In this document: piece by piece, positions 22,963-37,900 of the stretch
How the letters are laid out: each line of letters opens with the position of its first letter
Numbering within the stretch: position 1 is the first letter of the stretch
Assembly (NCBI GenBank): GCA_035771165.1
Contig: JAWNZC010000346.1
Coordinates: 724,501 to 788,500 of the forward strand
Direction: 5' to 3'
DNA: 64,000 nucleotides
From: Paragorgia papillata
Taxonomy: Eukaryota > Cnidaria > Anthozoa > Scleralcyonacea > Coralliidae
The notes under the pieces: model-generated
Seen by the model: only the letters and a program-made list of their open reading frames with translations
Told to the model about the DNA's origin: nothing
The model's database searches: none
Program-made: the position numbers and the translations under genes

Positions 22963-25900
22963 TTAAAAAAATATATTAATTCCCTTGGGAATTAAAAAAA
23001 TATGAAAATTTAATTCCCTTGGGAATTACTAATGAGAATTTGATTTGCTTTAAAATTTAAAAAAAATATTAATTCCCTTAGGAATTAAAAAAATATAAAA
23101 ATTTAATTCCCTTGGGAATTACTAATGAGAATTTGATTTCCTTTAAAATTTGAAAAAAATATTAATTCCCTTGGGAACTAAAAAAATATGAAAATTTAAT
23201 TCCCTTGGGAATTACTAATGAGAATTTGATTTCCTTTAAAATTTGAAAAAAATATTAATTCCCTTGGGAATTAAAAAAATATGAAAATTTAATTCCCTGG
23301 GGAATTACTAATGAGAATTTGATTCCTTTAAAATTAAAAAAAAATATTAATTCCCTTGGGAATTAAAAAAATATGAAAATTTAATTCCCTTGCGAATTAC
23401 TAATGAGAATTTGATTTCCTTTAAAATTTGAAAAAAATATTAATTCCCTTGGGAACTAAAAAAATATGAAAATTTAATTCCCTTGGGAATTACTAATGAG
23501 AATTTGATTTCCTTTAAAATTTGAAAAAAATATTAATTCCCTCGGGAACTAAAAAAATATGAAAATTTAATTCCCTTGGGAATTACTAATGAGAATTTGA
23601 TTTCCTTTAAAATTTAAAAAAAATATTAATTCCCTTGGGAATTAAAAAAATATGAAAATTTAATTCCCTGGGGAATTACTAATGAGAATTTGATTTCCTT
23701 TAAAATTAAAAAAAAATATTAATTCCCTTGGGAATTAAAAAAATATGAAAATTTAATTCCCTTGGGAATTACTAATGAGAATTTGATTTCCTTTAAAATT
23801 TGAAAAAAATATTAATTCCCTTGGGAATTAAAAAAATATGAAAATTTAATTCCCTTGGGAATTACTAATGAGAATTTGATTTCCTTTAAAATTTGAAAAA
23901 AATATTAATTCCCTTGGGAATTAAAAAAATACGAAAATTTAATTCCCTTGGGAATTACTAATGAGAATTTGATTTCCTTTAAAATTTGAAAAAATATTAA
24001 TTCCCTTGGGAACTAAAAAAATATGAAAATTTAATTCCCTTGGGAATTACTAATGAGAATTTGATTTCCTTTAAAATTTGAAAAAAATATTAATTCCCTT
24101 GGGAACTAAAAAAATATGAAAATTTAATTCCCTGGGGAATTACTAATGAGAATTTGATTTCCTTTAAAATTAAAAAAAAATATTAATTCCCTTGGGAATT
24201 AAAAAAATACGAAAATTTAATTCCCTTGGGAATTACTAATGAGAATTTGATTTCCTTTAAAATTTGAAAAAAATATTAATTCCCTTGGGAATTAAAAAAA
24301 TATGAAAATTTAATTCCCTGGGGAATTACTAATGAGAATTTGATTTCCTTTAAAATTTGAAAAAAATATTAATTCCCTTGGGAACTAAAAAAATATGAAA
24401 ATTTAATTCCCTTGGGAATTACTAATGAGAATTTGATTTCCTTTAAAATTTGAAAAAAATATTAATTCCCTTGGGAATTAAAAAAATATGAAAATTTAAT
24501 TCCCTTGGGAATTACTAATGAGAATTTGATTTCCTTTAAAATTTGAAAAAAATATTAATTCCCTTGGGAATTAAAAAAATACGAAAATTTAATTCCCTTG
24601 GGAATTACTAATGAGAATTTGATTTCCTTTAAAATTTGAAAAAAATATTAATTCCCTTGGGAATTAAAAAAATACGAAAATTTAATTCCCTTGGGAATTA
24701 CTAATGAGAATTTGATTTCCTTTAAAATTTGAAAAAAATATTAATTCCCTTGGGAATTAAAAAAATATGAAAATTTAATTCCCTTGGGAATTACTAATGA
24801 GAATTTGATTTCCTTTAAAATTTGAAAAAAATATTAATTCCCTTGGGAATTAAAAAAATATGAAAATTTAATTCCCTTGGGAATTACTAATGAGAATTTG
24901 ATTTCCTTTAAAATTTGAAAAAAATATTAATTCCCTTGGGAACTAAAAAAATATGAAAATTTAATTCCCTTGGGAATTACTAATGAGAATTTGATTTCCT
25001 TTAAAATTTGAAAAAAATATTAATTCCCTTGGGAATTAAAAAAATATGAAAATTTAATTCGCTTGGGAATTACTAATGAGAATTTGATTTCCTTTAAAAT
25101 TTGAAAAAAATATTAATTCCCTTGGGAATTAAAAAAATACGAAAATTTAATTCCCTTGGGAATTACTAATGAGAATTTGATTTCCTTTAAAATTTGAAAA
25201 AAATATTAATTCCCTTGGGAATTAAAAAAATATGAAAATTTAATTCCCTTGGGAATTACTAATGAGAATTTGATTTCCTTTAAAATTTGAAAAAAATATT
25301 AATTCCCTTGGGAATTAAAAAAATACGAAAATTTAATTCCCTTGGGAATTACTAATGAGAATTTGATTTCCTTTAAAATTTGAAAAAAATATTAATTCCC
25401 TTGGGAATTAAAAAAATATGAAAATTTAATTCCCTTGGGAATTACTAATGAGAATTTGATTTCCTTTAAAATTTGAAAAAAATATTAATTCCCTTGGGAA
25501 CTAAAAAAATATGAAAATTTAATTCCCTTGGGAATTACTAATGAGAATTTGATTCCTTTAAAATTTGAAAAAAATATTAATTCCCTTGGGAATTAAAAAA
25601 ATATGAAAATTTAATTCCCTTGGGAATTACTAATGAGAATTTGATTTCCTTTAAAATTTGAAAAAAATATTAATTCCCTTGGGAATTAAAAAAATACGAA
25701 AATTTAATTCCCTTGGGAATTACTAATGAGAATTTGATTTCCTTTAAAATTTGAAAAAAATATTAATTCCCTTGGGAATTAAAAAAATATGAAAATTTAA
25801 TTCCCTTGGGAATTACTAATGAGAATTTGATTTCCTTTAAAATTTGAAAAAAATATTAATTCCCTTGGGAATTAAAAAAATACGAAAATTTAATTCCCTT

Positions 25901-28900
25901 GGGAATTACTAATGAGAATTTGATTTCCTTTAAAATTTAAAAAAAAATATTAATTCCCTTGGGAATTAAAAAAATATGAAAATTTAATTCCCTTGGGAAT
26001 TACTAATGAGAATTTGATTTCCTTTAAAATTTGAAAAAAATATTAATTCCCTTGGGAACTAAAAAAATATGAAAATTTAATTCCCTTGGGAATTACTAAT
26101 GAGAATTTGATTTCCTTTAAAATTTGAAAAAAATATTAATTCCCTTGGGAATTAAAAAAATATGAAAATTTAATTCCCTTGGGAATTACTAATGAGAATT
26201 TGATTTCCTTTAAAATTTGAAAAAAATATTAATTCCCTTGGGAATTAAAAAAATACGAAAATTTAATTCCCTTGGGAATTACTAATGAGAATTTGATTTC
26301 CTTTAAAATTTAAAAAAAAATATTAATTCCCTTGGGAATTAAAAAAATATGAAAATTTAATTCCCTTGGGAATTACTAATGAGAATTTGATTTCCTTTAA
26401 AATTTGAAAAAAATATTAATTCCCTTGGGAACTAAAAAATATGAAAATTTAATTCCCTTGGGAATTACTAATGAGAATTTGATTTCCTTTAAAATTTGAA
26501 AAAAATATTAATTCCCTTGGGAATTAAAAAAATATGAAAATTTAATTCCCTTGGGAATTACTAATGAGAATTTGATTTCCTTTAAAATTTGAAAAAAATA
26601 TTAATTCCCTTGGGAATTAAAAAAATACGAAAATTTAATTCCCTTGGGAATTACTAATGAGAATTTGATTTCCTTTAAAATTAAAAAAAAAAATTAATTC
26701 CCTTGGGAATTAAAAAAATATGAAAATTTAATTCCCTTGGGAATTACTAATGAGAATTTGATTTCCTTTAAAATTTGAAAAAAAATATTAATTCCCTTGG
26801 GAACTAAAAAAATATGAAAATTTAATTCCCTTGGGAATTACTAATGAGAATTTGATTTCCTTTAAAATTTGAAAAAAATATTAATTCCCTTGGGAATTAA
26901 AAAAATATGAAAATTTAATTCCCTTGGGAATTACTAATGAGAATTTGATTTCCTTTAAAATTTGAAAAAAATATTAATTCCCTTGGGAATTAAAAAAATA
27001 CGAAAATTTAATTCCCTTGGGAATTACTAATGAGAATTTGATTTCCTTTAAAATTAAAAAAAAATATTAATTCCCTTGGGAATTAAAAAAATATGAAAAT
27101 TTAATTCCGTTGGGAATTACTAATGAGAATTTGATTTCCTTTAAAATTTGAAAAAAATATTAATTCCCTTGGGAACTAAAAAAATATGAAAATTTAATTC
27201 CCTTGGGAATTACTAATGAGAATTTGATTTCCTTTAAAATTTGAAAAAAATATTAATTCCCTTGGGAATTAAAAAAATATGAAAATTTAATTCCCTTGGG
27301 AATTACTAATGAGAATTTGATTTCCTTTAAAATTTGAAAAAAATATTAATTCCCTTGGGAACTAAAAAAATATGAAAATTTAATTCCCTTGGGAATTACT
27401 AATGAGAATTTGATTTCCTTTAAAATTTGAAAAAAATATTAATTCCCTTGGGAATTAAAAAAATATGAAAATTTAATTCCCTTGGGAATTACTAATGAGA
27501 ATTTGATTTCCTTTAAAATTTGAAAAAAATATTAATTCCCTTGGGAATTAAAAAAATACGAAAATTTAATTCCCTTGGGAATTACTAATGAGAATTTGAT
27601 TTCCTTTAAAATTAAAAAAAAATATTAATTCCCTTGGGAATTAAAAAAAATATGAAAATTTAATTCCCTTGGGAATTACTAATGAGAATTTGATTTCCTT
27701 TAAAATTTGAAAAAAATATTAATTCCCTTGGGAACTAAAAAAATATGAAAATTTAATTCCCTTGGGAATTACTAATGAGAATTTGATTTCCTTTAAAATT
27801 TGAAAAAAATATTAATTCCCTTGGGAATTAAAAAAATACGAAAATTTAATTCCCTTGGGAATTACTAATGAGAATTTGATTTCCTTTAAAATTAAAAAAA
27901 AAATATTAATTCCCTTGGGAATTAAAAAAATATGAAAATTTAATTCCCTTGGGAATTACTAATGAGAATTTGATTTCCTTTAAAATTTGAAAAAAATATT
28001 AATTCCCTTGGGAACTAAAAAAATATGAAAATTTAATTCCCTTGGGAATTACTAATGAGAATTTGATTCCTTTAAAATTTGAAAAAAATATTAATTCCCT
28101 TGGGAATTAAAAAAATATGAAAATTTAATTCCCTTGGGAATTACTAATGAGAATTTGATTTCCTTTAAAATTTGAAAAAAATATTAATTCCCTTGGGAAT
28201 TAAAAAAATACGAAAATTTAATTCCCTTGGGAATTACTAATGAGAATTTGATTTCCTTTAAAATTTGAAAAAAATATTAATTCCCTTGGGAATTAAAAAA
28301 ATATGAAAATTTAATTCCCTTGGGAATTACTAATGAGAATTTGATTTCCTTTAAAATTTGAAAAAAATATTAATTCCCTTGGGAATTAAAAAAATACGAA
28401 AATTTAATTCCCTTGGGAATTACTAATGAGAATTTGATTTCCTTTAAAATTAAAAAAAAATATTAATTCCCTTGGGAATTAAAAAAATATGAAAATTTAA
28501 TTCCCTTGGGAATTACTAATGAGAATTTGATTTCCTTTAAAATTTGAAAAAAATATTAATTCCCTTGGGAACTAAAAAAATATGAAAATTTAATTCCCTT
28601 GGGAATTACTAATGAGAATTTGATTTCCTTTAAAATTTGAAAAAAATATTAATTCCCTTGGGAATTAAAAAAATATGAAAATTTAATTCCCTTGGGAATT
28701 ACTAATGAGAATTTGATTTCCTTTAAAATTTGAAAAAAATATTAATTCCCTTGGGAATTAAAAAAATACGAAAATTTAATTCCCTTGGGAATTACTAATG
28801 AGAATTTGATTTCCTTTAAAATTAAAAAAAAATATTAATTCCCTTGGGAATTAAAAAAATATGAAAATTTAATTCCCTTGGGAATTACTAATGAGAATTT

Positions 28901-31900
28901 GATTTCCTTTAAAATTTGAAAAAAATATTAATTCCCTTGGGAACTAAAAAATATGAAAATTTAATTCCCTTGGGAATTACTAATGAGAATTTGATTTCCT
29001 TTAAAATTTGAAAAAAATATTAATTCCCTTGGGAATTAAAAAAATACGAAAATTTAATTCCCTTGGGAATTACTAATGAGAATTTGATTTCCTTTAAAAT
29101 TAAAAAAAAATATTAATTCCCTTGGGAATTAAAAAAATATGAAAATTTAATTCCCTTGGGAATTACTAATGAGAATTTGATTTCCTTTAAAATTTGAAAA
29201 AAATATTAATTCCCTTGGGAACTAAAAAATATGAAAATTTAATTCCCTTGGGAATTACTAATGAGAATTTGATTCCTTTAAAATTTGAAAAAAATATTAA
29301 TTCCCTTGGGAATTAAAAAAATATGAAAATTTAATTCCCTTGGGAATTACTAATGAGAATTTGATTTCCTTTAAAATTTGAAAAAAATATTAATTCCCTT
29401 GGGAATTAAAAAAATACGAAAATTTAATTCCCTTGGGAATTACTAATGAGAATTTGATTTCCTTTAAAATTTGAAAAAAATATTAATTCCCTTGGGAATT
29501 AAAAAAATATGAAAATTTAATTCCCTTGGGAATTACTAATGAGAATTTGATTTCCTTTAAAATTTGAAAAAAATATTAATTCCCTTGGGAATTAAAAAAA
29601 TACGAAAATTTAATTCCCTTGGGAATTACTAATGAGAATTTGATTTCCTTTAAAATTAAAAAAAAATATTAATTCCCTTGGGAATTAAAAAAATATGAAA
29701 ATTTAATTCCCTTGGGAATTACTAATGAGAATTTGATTTCCTTTAAAATTTGAAAAAAATATTAATTCCCTTGGGAACTAAAAAAATATGAAAATTTAAT
29801 TCCCTTGGGAATTACTAATGAGAATTTGATTTCCTTTAAAATTTGAAAAAAATATTAATTCCCTTGGGAATTAAAAAAATATGAAAATTTAATTCCCTTG
29901 GGAATTACTAATGAGAATTTGATTTCCTTTAAAATTTGAAAAAAATATTAATTCCCTTGGGAATTAAAAAAATACGAAAATTTAATTCCCTTGGGAATTA
30001 CTAATGAGAATTTGATTTCCTTTAAAATTAAAAAAAAATATTAATTCCCTTGGGAATTAAAAAAATATGAAAATTTAATTCCCTTGGGAATTACTAATGA
30101 GAATTTGATTTCCTTTAAAATTTGAAAAAAATATTAATTCCCTTGGGAATTAAAAAAATATGAAAATTTAATTCCCTTGGGAATTACTAATGAGAATTTG
30201 ATTTCCTTTAAAATTTGAAAAAAATATTAATTCCCTTGGGAATTAAAAAAATATGAAAATTTAATTCCCTTGGGAATTACTAATGAGAATTTGATTTCCT
30301 TTAAAATTTGAAAAAAATATTAATTCCCTTGGGAACTAAAAAAATATGAAAATTTAATTCCCTTGGGAATTACAAATGAGAATTTGATTTCCTTTAAAAT
30401 TTGAAAAAAAATATTAATTCCCTTGGGAATTAAAAAATATGAAAATTTAATTCCCTTGGGAATTACTAATGAGAATTTGATTTCCTTTAAAATTTGAAAA
30501 AAATATTAATTCCCTTGGGAATTAAAAAAATACGAAAATTTAATTCCCTTGGGAATTACTAATGAGAATTTGATTTCCTTTAAAATTTGAAAAAAAATAT
30601 TAATTCCCTTGGGAATTAAAAAAATATGAAAATTTAATTCCCTTGGGAATTACTAATGAGAATTTGATTTCCTTTAAAATTTGAAAAAAATATTAATTCC
30701 CTTGGGAATTAAAAAAATATGAAAATTTAATTCCCTTGGGAATTACTAATGAGAATTTGATTTCCTTTAAAATTTGAAAAAAATATTAATTCCCTTGGGA
30801 ATTAAAAAAATATGAAAATTTAATTCCCTTGGGAATTACTAATGAGAATTTGATTTCCTTTAAAATTTGAAAAAAATATTAATTCCCTTGGGAAATAAAA
30901 AAATACGAAAATTTAATTCCCTTGGGAATTACTAATGAGAATTTGATTTCCTTTAAAATTAAAAAAAATATTAATTCCCTTGGGAATTAAAAAAATATGA
31001 AAATTTAATTCCCTTGGGAATTACTAATGAGAATTTTATTTCCTTTAAAATTTGAAAAAAATATTAATTCCCTTGGGAACTAAAAAAATATGAAAATTTA
31101 ATTCCCTTGGGAATTACTAATGAGAATTTGATTTCCTTTAAAATTTGAAAAAAATATTAATTCCCTTGGGAATTAAAAAAATACGAAAATTTAATTCCCT
31201 GGGGAATTACTAATGAGAATTTGATTTCCTTTAAAATTTGAAAAAAATATTAATTCCCTTGGGAATTAAAAAAATATGAAAATTTAATTCCCTTGGGAAT
31301 TACTAATGAGAATTTGATTTCCTTTAAAATTTGAAAAAAATATTAATTCCCTTGGGAACTAAAAAAATATGAAAATTTAATTCCCTTGGGAATTACTAAT
31401 GAGAATTTGATTTCCTTTAAAATTTGAAAAAAATATTAATTCCCTTGGGAATTAAAAAAATACGAAAATTTAATTCCCTGGGGAATTACTAATGAGAATT
31501 TGATTTCCTTTAAAATTAAAAAAAAATATTAATTCCCTTGGGAATTAAAAAAATATGAAAATTTAATTCCCTTGGGAATTACTAATGAGAATTTGATTTC
31601 CTTTAAAATTTGAAAAAAATATTAATTCCCTTGGGAACTAAAAAAAATATGAAAATTTAATTCCCTTGGGAATTACTAATGAGAATTTGATTTCCTTTAA
31701 AATTTGAAAAAAATATTAATTCCCTTGGGAATTAAAAAAATATGAAAATTTAATTCCCTTGGGAATTACTAATGAGAATTTGATTTCCTTTAAAATTTGA
31801 AAAAAATATTAATTCCCTTGGGAATTAAAAAAATATGAAAATTTAATTCCCTTGGGAATTACTAATGAGAATTTGATTTCCTTTAAAATTTGAAAAAAAT

Positions 31901-34900
31901 ATTAATTCCCTTGGGAATTAAAAAAATATGAAAATTTAATTCCCTTGGGAATTACTAATGAGAATTTGATTTCCTTTAAAATTTGAAAAAAAATATTAAT
32001 TCCCTTGGGAACTAAAAAAATATGAAAATTTAATTCCCTTGGGAATTACAAATGAGAATTTGATTTCCTTTAAAATTTGAAAAAAATATTAATTCCCTTG
32101 GGAATTAAAAAATATGAAAATTTAATTCCCTTGGGAATTACTAATGAGAATTTGATTTCCTTTAAAATTTGAAAAAAATATTAATTCCCTTGGGAATTAA
32201 AAAAATACGAAAATTTAATTCCCTTGGGAATTACTAATGAGAATTTGATTTCCTTTAAAATTTGAAAAAAATATTAATTCCCTTGGGAATTAAAAAAATA
32301 TGAAAATTTAATTCCCTTGGGAATTACTAATGAGAATTTGATTTCCTTTAAAATTTGAAAAAAAATATTAATTCCCTTGGGAATTAAAAAAATATGAAAA
32401 TTTAATTCCCTTGGGAATTACTAATGAGAATTTGATTTCCTTTAAAATTTGAAAAAAATATTAATTCCCTTGGGAATTAAAAAAATATGAAAATTTAATT
32501 CCCTTGGGAATTACTAATGAGAATTTGATTTCCTTTAAAATTTGAAAAAAATATTAATTCCCTTGGGAACTAAAAAAATATGAAAATTTAATTCCCTTGG
32601 GAATTACAAATGAGAATTTGATTTCCTTTAAAATTTGAAAAAAATATTAATTCCCTTGGGAATTAAAAAATATGAAAATTTAATTCCCTTGGGAATTACT
32701 AATGAGAATTTGATTTCCTTTAAAATTTGAAAAAAATATTAATTCCCTTGGGAATTAAAAAAATACGAAAATTTAATTCCCTTGGGAATTACTAATGAGA
32801 ATTTGATTTCCTTTAAAATTTGAAAAAAATATTAATTCCCTTGGGAATTAAAAAAATATGAAAATTTAATTCCCTTGGGAATTACTAATGAGAATTTGAT
32901 TTCCTTTAAAATTTGAAAAAAATATTAATTCCCTTGGGAATTAAAAAAATATGAAAATTTAATTCCCTTGGGAATTACTAATGAGAATTTGATTTCCTTT
33001 AAAATTTGAAAAAAATATTAATTCCCTTGGGAATTAAAAAAATATGAAAATTTAATTCCCTTGGGAATTACTAATGAGAATTTGATTTCCTTTAAAATTT
33101 GAAAAAAATATTAATTCCCTTGGGAAATAAAAAAATACGAAAATTTAATTCCCTTGGGAATTACTAATGAGAATTTGATTTCCTTTAAAATTAAAAAAAA
33201 ATATTAATTCCCTTGGGAATTAAAAAAATATGAAAATTTAATTCCCTTGGGAATTACTAATGAGAATTTTATTTCCTTTAAAATTTGAAAAAAATATTAA
33301 TTCCCTTGGGAACTAAAAAAAATATGAAAATTTAATTCCCTTGGGAATTACTAATGAGAATTTGATTTCCTTTAAAATTTGAAAAAAAATATTAATTCCC
33401 TTGGGAATTAAAAAAATACGAAAATTTAATTCCCTGGGGAATTACTAATGAGAATTTGATTTCCTTTAAAATTTGAAAAAAATATTAATTCCCTTGGGAA
33501 TTAAAAAAATATGAAAATTTAATTCCCTTGGGAATTACTAATGAGAATTTGATTTCCTTTAAAATTTGAAAAAAATATTAATTCCCTTGGGAACTAAAAA
33601 AATATGAAAATTTAATTCCCTTGGGAATTACTAATGAGAATTTGATTTCCTTTAAAATTTGAAAAAAAATATTAATTCCCTTGGGAATTAAAAAAATACG
33701 AAAATTTAATTCCCTGGGGAATTACTAATGAGAATTTGATTTCCTTTAAAATTAAAAAAAAATATTAATTCCCTTGGGAATTAAAAAAATATGAAAATTT
33801 AATTCCCTTGGGAATTACTAATGAGAATTTGATTTCCTTTAAAATTTGAAAAAAAATATTAATTCCCTTGGGAACTAAAAAAATATGAAAATTTAATTCC
33901 CTTGGGAATTACTAATGAGAATTTGATTTCCTTTAAAATTTGAAAAAAAATATTAATTCCCTTGGGAATTAAAAAAATATGAAAATTTAATTCCCTTGGG
34001 AATTACTAATGAGAATTTGATTTCCTTTAAAATTTGAAAAAAATATTAATTCCCTTGGGAATTAAAAAAATATGAAAATTTAATTCCCTTGGGAATTACT
34101 AATGAGAATTTGATTTCCTTTAAAATTTGAAAAAAATATTAATTCCCTTGGGAATTAAAAAAATATGAAAATTTAATTCCCTTGGGAATTACTAATGAGA
34201 ATTTGATTTCCTTTAAAATTTGAAAAAAATATTAATTCCCTTGGGAACTAAAAAAATATGAAAATTTAATTCCCTTGGGAATTACAAATGAGAATTTGAT
34301 TTCCTTTAAAATTTGAAAAAAATATTAATTCCCTTGGGAATTAAAAAATATGAAAATTTAATTCCCTTGGGAATTACTAATGAGAATTTGATTTCCTTTA
34401 AAATTTGAAAAAAAATATTAATTCCCTTGGGAATTAAAAAAATACGAAAATTTAATTCCCTTGGGAATTACTAATGAGAATTTGATTTCCTTTAAAATTT
34501 GAAAAAAATATTAATTCCCTTGGGAATTAAAAAAATATGAAAATTTAATTCCCTTGGGAATTACTAATGAGAATTTGATTTCCTTTAAAATTTGAAAAAA
34601 ATATTAATTCCCTTGGGAATTAAAAAAATATGAAAATTTAATTCCCTTGGGAATTACTAATGAGAATTTGATTTCCTTTAAAATTTGAAAAAAATATTAA
34701 TTCCCTTGGGAATTAAAAAAATATGAAAATTTAATTCCCTTGGGAATTACTAATGAGAATTTGATTTCCTTTAAAATTTGAAAAAAATATTAATTCCCTT
34801 GGGAACTAAAAAAATATGAAAATTTAATTCCCTTGGGAATTACTAATGAGAATTTGATTTCCTTTAAAATTTGAAAAAAATATTAATTCCCTTGGGAATT

Positions 34901-37900
34901 AAAAAAATACGAAAATTTAATTCCCTGGGGAATTACTAATGAGAATTTGATTTCCTTTAAAATTAAAAAAAAATATTAATTCCCTTGGGAATTAAAAAAA
35001 TATGAAAATTTAATTCCCTTGGGAATTACTAATGAGAATTTGATTTCCTTTAAAATTTGAAAAAAATATTAATTCCCTTGGGAACTAAAAAAATATGAAA
35101 ATTTAATTCCCTTGGGAATTACTAATGAGAATTTGATTTCCTTTAAAATTTGAAAAAAAATATTAATTCCCTTGGGAATTAAAAAAATACGAAAATTTAA
35201 TTCCCTGGGGAATTACTAATGAGAATTTGATTTCCTTTAAAATTTGAAAAAAATATTAATTCCCTTGGGAATTAAAAAAATATGAAAATTTAATTCCCTT
35301 GGGAATTACTAATGAGAATTTGATTTCCTTTAAAATTTGAAAAAAATATTAATTCCCTTGGGAACTAAAAAAATATGAAAATTTAATTCCCTTGGGAATT
35401 ACTAATGAGAATTTGATTTCCTTTAAAATTTGAAAAAAATATTAATTCCCTTGGGAATTAAAAAAATACGAAAATTTAATTCCCTGGGGAATTACTAATG
35501 AGAATTTGATTTCCTTTAAAATTAAAAAAAAAATATTAATTCCCTTGGGAATTAAAAAAATATGAAAATTTAATTCCCTTGGGAATTACTAATGAGAATT
35601 TGATTTCCTTTAAAATTTGAAAAAAATATTAATTCCCTTGGGAACTAAAAAAATATGAAAATTTAATTCCCTTGGGAATTACTAATGAGAATTTGATTTC
35701 CTTTAAAATTTGAAAAAAATATTAATTCCCTTGGGAATTAAAAAAAATATGAAAATTTAATTCCCTTGGGAATTACTAATGAGAATTTGATTTCCTTTAA
35801 AATTTGAAAAAAATATTAATTCCCTTGGGAATTAAAAAAATATGAAAATTTAATTCCCTTGGGAATTACTAATGAGAATTTGATTTCCTTTAAAATTTGA
35901 AAAAAATATTAATTCCCTTGGGAATTAAAAAAATATGAAAATTTAATTCCCTTGGGAATTACTAATGAGAATTTGATTTCCTTTAAAATTTGAAAAAAAT
36001 ATTAATTCCCTTGGGAACTAAAAAAATATGAAAATTTAATTCCCTTGGGAATTACAAATGAGAATTTGATTTCCTTTAAAATTTGAAAAAAAATATTAAT
36101 TCCCTTGGGAATTAAAAAATATGAAAATTTAATTCCCTTGGGAATTACTAATGAGAATTTGATTTCCTTTAAAATTTGAAAAAAATATTAATTCCCTTGG
36201 GAATTAAAAAAATACGAAAATTTAATTCCCTTGGGAATTACTAATGAGAATTTGATTTCCTTTAAAATTTGAAAAAAATATTAATTCCCTTGGGAATTAA
36301 AAAAATATGAAAATTTAATTCCCTTGGGAATTACTAATGAGAATTTGATTTCCTTTAAAATTTGAAAAAAATATTAATTCCCTTGGGAATTAAAAAAATA
36401 TGAAAATTTAATTCCCTTGGGAATTACTAATGAGAATTTGATTTCCTTTAAAATTTGAAAAAAATATTAATTCCCTTGGGAATTAAAAAAATATGAAAAT
36501 TTAATTCCCTTGGGAATTACTAATGAGAATTTGATTTCCTTTAAAATTTGAAAAAAATATTAATTCCCTTGGGAAATAAAAAAATACGAAAATTTAATTC
36601 CCTTGGGAATTACTAATGAGAATTTGATTTCCTTTAAAATTAAAAAAAAATATTAATTCCCTTGGGAATTAAAAAAATATGAAAATTTAATTCCCTTGGG
36701 AATTACTAATGAGAATTTTATTTCCTTTAAAATTTGAAAAAAATATTAATTCCCTTGGGAACTAAAAAAATATGAAAATTTAATTCCCTTGGGAATTACT
36801 AATGAGAATTTGATTTCCTTTAAAATTTGAAAAAAATATTAATTCCCTTGGGAATTAAAAAAATACGAAAATTTAATTCCCTGGGGAATTACTAATGAGA
36901 ATTTGATTTCCTTTAAAATTTGAAAAAAATATTAATTCCCTTGGGAATTAAAAAAATATGAAAATTTAATTCCCTTGGGAATTACTAATGAGAATTTGAT
37001 TTCCTTTAAAATTTGAAAAAAATATTAATTCCCTTGGGAACTAAAAAAATATGAAAATTTAATTCCCTTGGGAATTACTAATGAGAATTTGATTTCCTTT
37101 AAAATTTGAAAAAAATATTAATTCCCTTGGGAATTAAAAAAATACGAAAATTTAATTCCCTGGGGAATTACTAATGAGAATTTGATTTCCTTTAAAATTA
37201 AAAAAAAAATATTAATTCCCTTGGGAATTAAAAAAATATGAAAATTTAATTCCCTTGGGAATTACTAATGAGAATTTGATTTCCTTTAAAATTTGAAAAA
37301 AATATTAATTCCCTTGGGAACTAAAAAAATATGAAAATTTAATTCCCTTGGGAATTACTAATGAGAATTTGATTTCCTTTAAAATTTGAAAAAAATATTA
37401 ATTCCCTTGGGAATTAAAAAAATATGAAAATTTAATTCCCTTGGGAATTACTAATGAGAATTTGATTTCCTTTAAAATTTGAAAAAAATATTAATTCCCT
37501 TGGGAATTAAAAAAATATGAAAATTTAATTCCCTTGGGAATTACTAATGAGAATTTGATTTCCTTTAAAATTTGAAAAAAATATTAATTCCCTTGGGAAT
37601 TAAAAAAATATGAAAATTTAATTCCCTTGGGAATTACTAATGAGAATTTGATTTCCTTTAAAATTTGAAAAAAAATATTAATTCCCTTGGGAACTAAAAA
37701 AATATGAAAATTTAATTCCCTTGGGAATTACAAATGAGAATTTGATTTCCTTTAAAATTTGAAAAAAAATATTAATTCCCTTGGGAATTAAAAAATATGA
37801 AAATTTAATTCCCTTGGGAATTACTAATGAGAATTTGATTTCCTTTAAAATTTGAAAAAAATATTAATTCCCTTGGGAATTAAAAAAATACGAAAATTTA